This document shows positions 1 through 7,100 of a stretch of 61,452 bases of DNA, one piece after another. The DNA is from Rothia sp035916755 (GTDB lineage: Bacteria > Actinomycetota > Actinomycetes > Actinomycetales > Micrococcaceae). Below the pieces are notes generated by a model. The model worked only from the letters and a program-made list of their open reading frames with translations, had not been told where the DNA came from and did not search any database. Made by a program: the position numbers and the translations under genes. Numbering within the stretch: the stretch's first letter is position 1; each line of letters starts with the position of its first letter. The stretch spans positions 1 to 61,452 of the forward strand of contig NZ_JAYWIX010000010.1 of NCBI RefSeq assembly GCF_035916755.1. The letters run 5' to 3'.

Positions 1-773
1 TGCGTGATGGTGGTGTAGGCCAGACTTTTGCAAAGAACTACACTATCTACTGGACCCCGCGCACCGGGGCCTACCCTGTTTATTTCTCAGGTGGTATTGG
101 TGCAAGGTACCGTGCTGGTGGTTATGAGAACGGGTATGGGTACCCGGTTTTTGCTGAGACTGCTATTTCTGGTGGTGTGATGCAGAAGTTTGCTCTTGCT
201 GATGGGCGTCGGTTTGCTTTTTATTGGACTCCTGAGCATCATCGTACTCATGTGGTGTGGGAGGCCGGTGGTATCGGTGGACGCTTTACTCGCGAGGGTG
301 GCACTGGCACCTACGGTTTCCCTGGTGAGGATGAGGGTGCTTACGCTTACGGGGTACGTCAGACCTTCCGCCTCAATGGGAAAGAAACTCGTTTCTACTG
401 GTCACCTGCTACCGGAACACGGACGATGAACGGCAAGGGTGCTATTTTTAGTCGTTGGGTAGGTTTGGGGCATGCTACTACTCTGGGTTTCCCGCTTACT
501 GATGAAGAGGCTATTCCTGGGGGTGCGCAGCAGGTGTTTAGGGCGCAGAATGGTTGGGAGACTAGGTTGGTTTGGTCACCGGCTACGGGTACTCGTAAGG
601 TTGCTGCTCATGGTGCGCTTTATTGGTATTGGGTTAATAATGGCTATACCAGCACCCTGGGTTTCCCCACGACTGATGAGACTGTGCAGGCTGATGGTAG
701 CGTAACCCTGAAATTTTCTAGTGGTGTTGAGTTGCGGTGGACTGAGGCTGGTGGGGTAGAACGAGTCCGCTAG
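1..773 (+). CDS. LGFP-repeat protein, C-terminal part (5' end outside window)
   Basis: The reading frame is open from the first bases of the window and stops at 771-773, so only the C-terminal ~257 residues are present. The visible part is a tandem array of ~50-residue repeats, each ending in an LGFP-like turn (GYGYPV, TYGFPG, TLGFPL, TLGFPT) and each carrying a tyrosine/tryptophan strand of the type 'YWTP/YWSP..TG'. LGFP repeats (PF08310) are found in secreted actinobacterial proteins thought to attach to or sit in the cell wall, often fused to hydrolase or amidase domains; any such N-terminal domain would lie upstream of this window. The codons are unusually rich in GGT and GTT compared with the ribosomal genes downstream. 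The stop codon overlaps by four bases the end of the convergent peptidase gene. Repeat identity is clear; the overall function is not. Confidence 0.85.
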   Translation, partial: RDGGVGQTFAKNYTIYWTPRTGAYPVYFSGGIGARYRAGGYENGYGYPVFAETAISGGVMQKFALADGRRFAFYWTPEHHRTHVVWEAGGIGGRFTREGGTGTYGFPGEDEGAYAYGVRQTFRLNGKETRFYWSPATGTRTMNGKGAIFSRWVGLGHATTLGFPLTDEEAIPGGAQQVFRAQNGWETRLVWSPATGTRKVAAHGALYWYWVNNGYTSTLGFPTTDETVQADGSVTLKFSSGVELRWTEAGGVERVR

Positions 774-1339
774 GCCGCAAAATCATCGCCAATAGGTAGT
801 AGCACGCTAGGGCCTTCAAGCCCTAGAAGTAGCAGGGGGTTCGTGTAATCGAGCCCCCTGCGCGCTGTTTCAGAGCCAGGAGCTGGTTCTCGTACTCCCC
901 AATGCAGACAGAATCTGGGGGCACAGTGCTGAATTTCAGAATCTAGCTGGGCGATGACGTCACCCGCCTGCACGCGGGTGCCCACGGGAAGTGGCTCACT
1001 CACCGGCTCAAAGGACGACCGCCGCCCGTCCGGGTGCTCAAGGGTGAGTACCTGCCGATCCACCACGGTGCCGGCAAAAACTACCTCACCCTCAAACGGG
1101 GCAAGGACGTTCCCGCCCGGCCCCAGCGCGAGGTCAACGCCGCGGTGCCCAGCAGCCCAGCGGGCAGCTGGCTTCTCAAAGCCCCGAACCACGGTAAGCT
1201 GCCCCTCCACTGGGGCCTGCCAGGGTGGCGTCCGCCCCGCAATCGCTAGCGGGGTTGTTGCCCCTACTAAAAGCAGAGCACAGCAACAAACCCCCAGAAA
1301 CCTCATAAGCCTTCTGGAGAACGATAGAAGAAAAGACAC
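770..1339 (-). CDS. M23-family (LytM-type) secreted peptidase-like protein
   Basis: A 189-residue protein with an N-terminal export signal (RRLMRF, then a Cys/Leu/Ala-rich hydrophobic stretch ending near AIAG at residue 35) followed by a compact LytM/M23 beta domain. The zinc-binding HxxxD motif is seen as H65-R-G-V-D69 (GHRGVDL). The usual HxH motif reads C144-L-H146 (CLHWGVR), so the first histidine is a cysteine while the zinc-ligand histidine remains; the enzyme may be atypical or degenerate. M23 peptidases cleave peptidoglycan cross-bridges or stem peptides. The GTG start at 1339 is preceded by GAAAGG at a good distance; an internal ATG at 1306 is an alternative with a complete signal peptide. 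It converges on the LGFP gene with a four-base overlap and has no partner on its own strand here. Confidence 0.8.
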   Translation of the reverse strand: MSFLLSFSRRLMRFLGVCCCALLLVGATTPLAIAGRTPPWQAPVEGQLTVVRGFEKPAARWAAGHRGVDLALGPGGNVLAPFEGEVVFAGTVVDRQVLTLEHPDGRRSSFEPVSEPLPVGTRVQAGDVIAQLDSEIQHCAPRFCLHWGVREPAPGSETARRGLDYTNPLLLLGLEGPSVLLPIGDDFAA

Positions 1340-1830
1340 GACAAAAACCTTTCGGTCGGTGCCCGCCCCTTACCCCAGGTGGCGCCAACCGTAGGTTGCT
1401 TCCATCTTTACCACTGGAAACCTGCCACCACAAGAGCCAAAACCCCGGTGATTAAAGCCCAATAATGCGGTATAGTTGTTGATTGCAGTTTGCCCCTGCG
1501 CCCTGCCCAAAACAGGCAGACTGAGGGCAAGGGGAATCCCTTTACATAGAGACCCCTCCTTGGTGAGCCGTTCATGCGAGTTTCACCCGGGATCTGACGT
1601 CGCGTAACGCGAAGCAACTAGCCTCTAGTTGATAAGGAACTTTCGGTCCGGCACAGGCCGGTGAAGGTCTGAGACAGATTCGTCACTCCAACGAAAAAGT
1701 CTGAGCGTTACCAGGGGAGCGGGCTTTTTGCCCACACGCTCCACATGTAAACCGATAACTACTATGCGCGGAGCGGAGCTAGCCTGGAATCAGGGGCCCG
1801 CCCGGCACCCCTAATACATAAGGAGACGAC
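1340..1830 (+). promoter_or_regulatory. Structured leader region upstream of rpsB
   Basis: 490 bases without a convincing gene. A TATAGT -10-like hexamer lies at 1471-1476 without a good -35. Downstream are several stem-loops readable on the plus strand: CCGGC/GCCGG at 1648-1661; CAGA-TTCGT paired with ACGAA...TCTG at 1675-1703; GGAGCG-GGC, a T5 loop, and GCC...CGCTCC at 1716-1742; and AGGGG/CCCCT at 1792-1812 just before the ribosome-binding site (AAGGAG, ~1820-1825). The density of stems suggests a long 5' UTR of the kind used for autogenous control of ribosomal protein genes. This is inference from structure only; no known motif was matched. Confidence 0.45.
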
Positions 1831-2640
1831 ATGCCCGTCGTAACTATGCGCCAGCTTCTCGACTCAGGTGTCCACTTCGGTCACCAGACCCGCCGCTGGA
1901 ACCCCAAGATGAAGCGCTTTATCCTCACCGAGCGCAACGGCATCTACATCATCGACCTGCAGCAGTCACTGGCCTTCATCGACCAGGCATACGAAGCTGT
2001 TAAGGCAACCGTTGCTCACGGCGGCACCGTTCTGTTCGTTGGTACCAAGAAGCAGGCTCAGGAAGCCATCGCTGAGCAGGCTACCCGCGTGAACATGCCC
2101 TACGTTAACCACCGCTGGCTCGGTGGTATGCTCACCAACTTCGCAACCGTCTCAAAGCGCATCGAGCGCATGAAGGAACTTGAGCAGATTGACTTCGACG
2201 ACGTCGCAGGCTCACAGTTCACCAAGAAGGAACTGCTGCTTCTGCGCCGGGAGCACGAGAAGCTCGAGAAGACCCTCGGTGGTATCCGCAACCTCACCAA
2301 GGCTCCCTCACTGATCTGGGTTGTTGACACCAAGAAGGAACACCTGGCTGTTGACGAAGCTCAGAAGCTCGGCATCCCCGTAGTCGCTATCCTCGACACC
2401 AACTGCGACCCCGACGAGGTTTCCTTCCCCATCCCCGGCAACGACGACGCAATCCGCTCCGTCAACCTGCTCACCCGCGTCATCGCGGACGCAGTTGCTG
2501 AAGGTCTGCTGGAACGCGAAAACAAGAAGGCCGGCAAGTCAGCTAACGCTTCTGAAGAGCCCATGGCTGAATGGGAGCGCGAACTGCTTGAGCAGCACGA
2601 AGCTGCTAAGGCAGAAGCACCCGCTGAAGAAGCTAAGTAA
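1831..2640 (+). CDS. rpsB: 30S ribosomal protein S2
   Basis: A 269-residue S2 protein of the small ribosomal subunit, needed for S1 and S21 association at the platform. Family-typical segments are seen: GVHFGHQTRRWNPKM at residues 13-27, FVGTKKQAQ around 69-77 and NHRWLGGMLTN around 93-103. The C-terminal 35 residues form an acidic Ala/Glu-rich tail, common in actinobacteria. The ATG start follows AAGGAG at a suitable distance. It opens the standard rpsB-tsf-pyrH-frr-cdsA order. A strong hairpin follows the stop, so part of the transcripts may end before tsf. Confidence 0.99.
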   Translation: MPVVTMRQLLDSGVHFGHQTRRWNPKMKRFILTERNGIYIIDLQQSLAFIDQAYEAVKATVAHGGTVLFVGTKKQAQEAIAEQATRVNMPYVNHRWLGGMLTNFATVSKRIERMKELEQIDFDDVAGSQFTKKELLLLRREHEKLEKTLGGIRNLTKAPSLIWVVDTKKEHLAVDEAQKLGIPVVAILDTNCDPDEVSFPIPGNDDAIRSVNLLTRVIADAVAEGLLERENKKAGKSANASEEPMAEWERELLEQHEAAKAEAPAEEAK

Positions 2641-2650
2641 AGCCTCATAA

Positions 2651-2690
2651 GAGAAACGGCACCCGCCCACATTCGGTGGGTGCCGTTCTC
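2651..2690 (+). terminator. Hairpin between rpsB and tsf
   Basis: Nearly perfect inverted repeat: GAGAAACGGCACCC pairs with GGGTGCCGTTCTC around a short loop. It is followed by CCTTTCTT rather than a clean T run, so it may be an attenuator or processing site that sets the S2:EF-Ts ratio rather than a full terminator. Confidence 0.6.
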
Positions 2691-2763
2691 ACCTTTCTTG
2701 CCGGTGCCACCGGTAAGAGCCCAATAGATTTCCCTAATCTGTTCAAAATATAAGGAGTTCACC

Positions 2764-3594
2764 ATGGCGAACTACACCGCAGCCGACATCAAGGCTCTGC
2801 GCGAAAAGACCGGCGCAGGCATGCTCGACGTCAAGAAGGCCCTCGACGAGGCCAACGGCGACCAGCAGAAGGCAATGGAAATCATCCGCGTTAAGGGCCT
2901 CAAGGGCGTCACCAAGCGCGAAGGCCGTGCAACCGCAGAAGGCCTCGTAGCTGCACGCGTAGAAAACGGCGTTGGCTTCATGATTGAAGTTAACTCAGAA
3001 ACCGACTTCGTTGCTAAGTCCGAGCCCTTCATCAAGTTCGGTAACGACGTCCTCGAAGCAGCAGTTGCCGCTAACGCTTCCACCCTGGAAGAACTCAAGG
3101 CAGCTTCTTACGAAGGTAAGACCGTCGACGAACTCACCACCGAAGCAGGCGCCCTGCTCGGCGAAAAGATCGTTGTTCGCCGCGTAGCTCGCGTTGAAGG
3201 CGAGAACGTTGCAGTTTACCTGCACAAGACCTCCAAGGACCTGCCCGCACAGGTTGGCGTTCTGCTTGCAGTAGCTGGCGAGAACACCGAGGAAGTTGCT
3301 CACGACGTAGCCGTTCACATCGCTGCAATGAGCCCCAAGTACCTCAACTCAGACTCCATCTCAGCTGAGGACATCGAGGCCGAGAAGCGCGTTGCTGAAG
3401 AAACCGCACGCGGCGAAGGCAAGCCCGAGCAGATTATCCCCAAGATCGTTGAGGGTAAGCTCAAGGCTTTCTACAAGGAAAACACCCTGCTCGACCAGGA
3501 CTTCGCCAAGGACTCATCAAAGTCTGTAGCTGCAGTTCTCGAGGAGAACGGTGCAACCGCAACCGCTTTCGAGCGTTTCCGCGTCGGCGCCTAA
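2764..3594 (+). CDS. tsf: Elongation factor Ts
   Basis: A 276-residue EF-Ts, the guanine nucleotide exchange factor that releases GDP from EF-Tu. The N-terminal UBA-like domain is seen (TGAGMLDVKKAL, residues 16-27), followed by the conserved TDFV motif at residues 80-83 that inserts next to the EF-Tu nucleotide pocket. The second dimerisation half and the C-terminal module (ending AFERFRVGA) are present and the length matches actinobacterial homologues. The start is fixed by AAGGAG eight bases upstream of the ATG. The gene is flanked by hairpins on both sides. Confidence 0.99.
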   Translation: MANYTAADIKALREKTGAGMLDVKKALDEANGDQQKAMEIIRVKGLKGVTKREGRATAEGLVAARVENGVGFMIEVNSETDFVAKSEPFIKFGNDVLEAAVAANASTLEELKAASYEGKTVDELTTEAGALLGEKIVVRRVARVEGENVAVYLHKTSKDLPAQVGVLLAVAGENTEEVAHDVAVHIAAMSPKYLNSDSISAEDIEAEKRVAEETARGEGKPEQIIPKIVEGKLKAFYKENTLLDQDFAKDSSKSVAAVLEENGATATAFERFRVGA

Positions 3595-3636
3595 TACTCG
3601 TCAGGTGTGATTGAGCACCAAAAAAGCTCATAGCTC

Positions 3637-3665
3637 AGGGGAGCCCCGCACAGGGGCTCCCCTTT
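3637..3665 (+). terminator. Rho-independent terminator after tsf
   Basis: AGGGGAGCCCC pairs exactly with GGGGCTCCCCT around GCACA and is followed directly by TTT. It lies 43 bases after the tsf stop and about 70 bases before the pyrH start. Confidence 0.75.
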
Positions 3666-3735
3666 GCCGTATGCTAGAAACAAAGCGCGCAACGGATGCC
3701 GCAAAAAAATTTTGACCTTTTTCAGGAGGGCCACC

Positions 3736-4476
3736 ATGGCAGAGTCAACCAGAACCATCCACCGCGACGACACCGGCCGTCGCCGCGTCCTACTCAAGCT
3801 CTCCGGTGAGGTCTTCGGCGGCGGTGAAGTTGGCATCTCCACCGAGGTCGTCCGCGGCATCGCAGAACAGATTGCCTCAACCATCGGCCAGGTCGAAGTT
3901 GCAGTCGTCGTTGGCGGCGGCAACTTTTTCCGCGGCGCAGAGCTCTCGGAAGCCGGCATGGACCGCTCCCGCGCCGACAACATCGGCATGCTGGGCACTG
4001 TCATGAACTCTCTTGCCCTGCAGGACTTCCTCGAGCAGGCCGGCATCGACACCCGCGTCCAGTCAGCCATCTCCATGCAGCAGGTCGCAGAAAACTACAT
4101 CCCCCGCCGCGCCATCCGCCACATGCAAAAAGACCGCGTCGTCATCTTCGGCGCCGGCGCAGGCCTGCCCTACTTCTCCACCGATACCGTCTCGGCCCAG
4201 CGTGCCCTCGAAATCCACGCTGACGAGGTTCTCGTTGCCAAGAATGGCGTGGACGGGATCTACACCGCCGACCCCAACAAAGATCCCAATGCCGAGCGCC
4301 TCTACAAGCTCACCTACGACGAAGCCCTGAAGCGCAATATCCGCGTCATGGACCAGACCGCCTTCTCCCTCTGCAAGGACAACAACGTCACCATGCGCGT
4401 CTTCGGTATGCAGGGAGAGGGAAATGTAGCTCGCGCCATTCTCGGCGAGGAGATTGGCACCTTGGTTACTGCCTAA
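3736..4476 (+). CDS. pyrH: UMP kinase
   Basis: A 246-residue bacterial UMP kinase of the amino-acid-kinase fold, which phosphorylates UMP to UDP for pyrimidine nucleotide synthesis and works as a hexamer. KLSGE at residues 21-25 and the glycine-rich VVGGGNFFRG near 64-73 form the phosphate-binding region; DQTAF and the C-terminal segment are conserved. The frame is open further upstream, but the ATG at 3736 is chosen because CAGGAGGG lies just before it and the upstream part runs into the tsf terminator. The gene sits in its usual place between tsf and frr. Confidence 0.98.
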   Translation: MAESTRTIHRDDTGRRRVLLKLSGEVFGGGEVGISTEVVRGIAEQIASTIGQVEVAVVVGGGNFFRGAELSEAGMDRSRADNIGMLGTVMNSLALQDFLEQAGIDTRVQSAISMQQVAENYIPRRAIRHMQKDRVVIFGAGAGLPYFSTDTVSAQRALEIHADEVLVAKNGVDGIYTADPNKDPNAERLYKLTYDEALKRNIRVMDQTAFSLCKDNNVTMRVFGMQGEGNVARAILGEEIGTLVTA

Positions 4477-4557
4477 AGGCCTCAAGCCCACTAGACTAGA
4501 TAGAGACTACTTATACAGCGCCCACTGACGGGCACAACCCTAAAGGACTAACAACAG

Positions 4558-5115
4558 ATGGTTGAAGAAACCCTGCTCGAAGCCGGCGAAAAGATGGACA
4601 AGTCCGTCGAGGCCCTCAAGAACGAATTTGCCTCAATCCGCACCGGCCGCGCCAACCCTGCCCTCTTCGCAAACCTCACCGCAGACTACTACGGTGCCCC
4701 CACCCCCCTGCAACAGCTGGCGTCCTTCCAGACCCCCGAAGCTCGCACCGTCCTGATCACCCCCTACGACAAGAGTGCCCTGGGTGCCATCGAAAAGGCA
4801 ATCCGCGACTCCGACCTCGGCGCTAACCCCGCCAACGACGGCAACGTCGTGCGCGTCGTTATGCCCGAAATGACCGAAGAGCGTCGCAAGGAATACATCA
4901 AGATGGCAGGCCACAAGGCCGAAGAAGGCCGCGTTGCTGTGCGCAACACCCGCCGCCATGCCAAGACCGCGCTCGACAAGCTGGTCAAGGACGGCGAAAT
5001 CGGGGAGGACGAGGGCGCACGCGGCGAAAAGGAACTCGACGCCCTGACCAAGAAGCACATCGACACCGTTGATGCGCTGCTGAAGTCCAAGGAAGCTGAA
5101 CTGCTCGAGGTCTAA
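4558..5115 (+). CDS. frr: Ribosome recycling factor
   Basis: A 185-residue RRF, which with EF-G splits the post-termination ribosome. The diagnostic IRTGRANP motif is at residues 27-34; the central beta/alpha domain II and the C-terminal helix of the three-helix bundle (DALLKSKEAELLEV) are complete, and the length equals the family norm. It begins 81 bases after pyrH, probably in the same transcript, and is followed after six bases by cdsA. Confidence 0.99.
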   Translation: MVEETLLEAGEKMDKSVEALKNEFASIRTGRANPALFANLTADYYGAPTPLQQLASFQTPEARTVLITPYDKSALGAIEKAIRDSDLGANPANDGNVVRVVMPEMTEERRKEYIKMAGHKAEEGRVAVRNTRRHAKTALDKLVKDGEIGEDEGARGEKELDALTKKHIDTVDALLKSKEAELLEV

Positions 5116-5121
5116 TACCGC

Positions 5122-5967
5122 ATGACTGTTCACTTTCAAGAACAGCAGCCCCAGGCCTCTAAAGCCGGCAGGAACCTACCCGCCGCCATCACCGTCGGCC
5201 TCGTGCTGGGCGCGTTGCTGGCGGTGGGTTTGTTTTTTGTTCCCCTCATCCTGGTGCTCCTGGCGGCTGCTGCCGTGTCAGTAGGCACCTGGGAGGTCTG
5301 CCACGGGCTAAACCAGAAGCGCGGTATGGGAATCCCCGTTATCCCTGCCGTTGCCACCGCATTCGTGATGCCCTTTGCAGCCTACTACGGGGGCGGACCA
5401 TGGCTAATCTTTACGGTGGTCGCCTCAATCCTGGTGCTGATTGGCTGGCGTATTGTGGGGGACCGCGACGGCATGATTATGTCGATTATGGGATCCATCT
5501 TCGTGATGTCCTGGGTGCCTTTCATGATTTCCCTGGCCCTGCTGCTCTACCGCGAAGAATCAGGCCCCGGTAAGGTGCTCATGATCCTGCTCATGGCCAT
5601 CGGTAACGACACCTGGGGCTACATTGCTGGCGTTAAATGGGGTAAGACCCCTATGGCCCCCAAGATTTCTCCCAAGAAAACCTGGGAGGGCTTTGTCGGG
5701 TCGATGGTGGGCTCGATTATCGTGGGCATTATCTGCTCCCTCTTCATCGGGGATCCCTGGTGGTATGGCCTGGTTGTAGCTATCTTCCTGGTGGTCGCCT
5801 CAACGGCAGGTGACCTGGGGGAGTCCATGGTCAAACGTGAAATCGGCATTAAAGACATGTCGAATATCCTGCCCGGCCACGGTGGCGTGATGGACCGCCT
5901 AGATTCCATCGTCTTTGCTATTGCTATCGGCTACGTGATTTTCTCGGTGCTTTCAGCCCTTTTCTAG
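5122..5967 (+). CDS. cdsA: Phosphatidate cytidylyltransferase (CDP-diglyceride synthase)
   Basis: A 281-residue integral membrane enzyme that makes CDP-diacylglycerol from phosphatidic acid and CTP, the precursor of phosphatidylglycerol, cardiolipin and phosphatidylinositol. About eight hydrophobic segments are visible. The CDS family signature is complete near the C-terminus: S-x3-KR, KD, then PGHGGVMDRLD (about residues 234-261), with the metal-binding aspartates. A hydrophilic ~18-residue head precedes the first membrane segment. Its start lies six bases after frr, so translation is probably coupled. In many actinobacteria dxr and rseP follow within a few genes; here an accessory block intervenes. 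Confidence 0.97.
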   Translation: MTVHFQEQQPQASKAGRNLPAAITVGLVLGALLAVGLFFVPLILVLLAAAAVSVGTWEVCHGLNQKRGMGIPVIPAVATAFVMPFAAYYGGGPWLIFTVVASILVLIGWRIVGDRDGMIMSIMGSIFVMSWVPFMISLALLLYREESGPGKVLMILLMAIGNDTWGYIAGVKWGKTPMAPKISPKKTWEGFVGSMVGSIIVGIICSLFIGDPWWYGLVVAIFLVVASTAGDLGESMVKREIGIKDMSNILPGHGGVMDRLDSIVFAIAIGYVIFSVLSALF

Positions 5968-5995
5968 GGTGGCACTGCTCGATATTGGAGGCTCA

Positions 5996-6589
5996 ATGAA
6001 ACATCAGGCTGAATCGTCCGGTGAGTTTCGCCGGGTTGACTCCCATGAGAAGGGGTACTCGGTGGCTGCCGTGGACTCCTTTTTCACCCGCCTGGCCGAT
6101 GATTATGAGTTAATGCTCTCAGGCGCTGAGCTGGGTGCGGACGTGCACACCTCACGCACAGTGCGCGAGGCGGTTTTTGAGCCAGAGAAGGGCGGCTACG
6201 CTCCGGACGACGTGGATGCAGCCCTCGACAAGGTTGAGGACCGCTTCTGTGAGCTGGAACGCTACCTGTACGTGCAGCGCTACGGGCAGGGGCCCTGGGA
6301 TCAGGCAGTGCAGGAACTGCGAGAGTTGCTGCTCGGGCGCCTAGAGCGTCCGGCCGGGCAACGCTTCCGTAGACCTGCCAAGAGGCTGACCAAGGGCTAC
6401 TTCACTAAGGAAGTTGATGCTCTCTGCGATCGTCTCCTTGCCCACCTCGAGGGGGCGGACGCGCTCACCCCCGCTGATATCAGGGCAGCAGCTTTTAGCC
6501 CGGCGACGGGGGACCTCTGCTACGAGGAAACCCAGGTTGATGCTTTCTTGGATCGAGCAATCGAGTACCTCAACGATACAGCCCAGTAA
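5996..6589 (+). CDS. DivIVA-domain repeat protein
   Basis: A 197-residue soluble protein made of four DivIVA N-terminal-type motifs: FRRVDSHEKGYSVAAVDSFF, a degenerate copy EPEKGGYAPDDVDAAL, FRRPAKRLTKGYFTKEVDAL, and a fourth copy ending QVDAFLDRAIEYL. Each copy has the 'F-x-GY-x3-VD-x-hydrophobic' pattern that in DivIVA/Wag31 binds membranes or partners. It lacks the long coiled coil of true DivIVA, so a scaffolding role in polar growth or division would need partners. The start at 5996 is preferred over a GTG at 5969 because GGAGG lies four bases before it. It follows cdsA by 28 bases and is closed by a strong terminator. Confidence 0.75.
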   Translation: MKHQAESSGEFRRVDSHEKGYSVAAVDSFFTRLADDYELMLSGAELGADVHTSRTVREAVFEPEKGGYAPDDVDAALDKVEDRFCELERYLYVQRYGQGPWDQAVQELRELLLGRLERPAGQRFRRPAKRLTKGYFTKEVDALCDRLLAHLEGADALTPADIRAAAFSPATGDLCYEETQVDAFLDRAIEYLNDTAQ

Positions 6590-6607
6590 GCGAAGAAAAG
6601 CTAAATT

Positions 6608-6648
6608 GTGCGGACCACCTGAAATATTTCAGGTGGTCCGCACTTTTT
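6608..6648 (+). terminator. Rho-independent terminator closing the rpsB-cdsA region
   Basis: A perfect 18-base inverted repeat (GTGCGGACCACCTGAAAT and its complement) is followed by TTTTT at 6644-6648. Confidence 0.9.
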
Positions 6649-6659
6649 AGTCCAGACAC

Positions 6660-6687
6660 TTGTATGTAACGTAGATAACAGGCTAAT
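6660..6687 (+). promoter_or_regulatory. Candidate promoter of the DUF485-actP pair
   Basis: TTGTAT (6660-6665) is separated by 16 bases from GCTAAT (6682-6687). An inverted pair TGTAAC (6665-6670) / GTTACA (6697-6702) overlaps and could be an operator. The match to consensus is modest. Confidence 0.3.
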
Positions 6688-6716
6688 GTGTTTTCAGTTA
6701 CACAAAGGAGGTAGTG

Positions 6717-7088
6717 ATGGCACACACATCACCAGAGTCTCACCAGCCCGTTATCGACGCTGAGCATGTCGACTTCCGGGCCGCCCAGAAGAGTGGCGAG
6801 TTTAAAGAGCTTCGCGCAACCCACAGGTCCTTCGTTTTCCCCATGACTGTGGCGTTCTTGGTTTGGTACTTGCTATATGTGATTCTGGCGGTGTATGCCC
6901 CCGGTTTCATGGCAACCAAGGTGCTGGGCAACGTCAATATCGGCATTATTCTTGGCCTTTTGCAGTTCGTTACCACCTTCACCATCACTGGCTGGTACGT
7001 GGCTTTTGCCAATAAGAAGCTTGACCCGCGCGCGAGCAGCCTTCGCGCTGACATTGAATCAGGGCACTACGCCCACAAGACTCACTAA
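6717..7088 (+). CDS. DUF485-family membrane protein (ActP partner)
   Basis: A 123-residue protein with two transmembrane segments (VFPMTVAFLVWYLLYVILAV and IGIILGLLQFVTTFTITGWY) separated by a short loop, and charged ends. DUF485 proteins (YjcH type) are encoded directly upstream of ActP acetate symporters and are presumed accessory subunits. The ATG at 6717 is chosen over the overlapping GTG at 6714 because AGGAGG is five bases upstream of it. The stop is 12 bases before the actP ATG, so the two genes form one transcript. Confidence 0.88.
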   Translation: MAHTSPESHQPVIDAEHVDFRAAQKSGEFKELRATHRSFVFPMTVAFLVWYLLYVILAVYAPGFMATKVLGNVNIGIILGLLQFVTTFTITGWYVAFANKKLDPRASSLRADIESGHYAHKTH

Positions 7089-7100
7089 GGGGTGAATCTC

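Noticed and set aside
1408..1617. Possible small minus-strand gene upstream of rpsB
   Set aside because: Composition and lack of a ribosome-binding site suggest a chance frame; the region shows leader-type hairpins on the plus strand.
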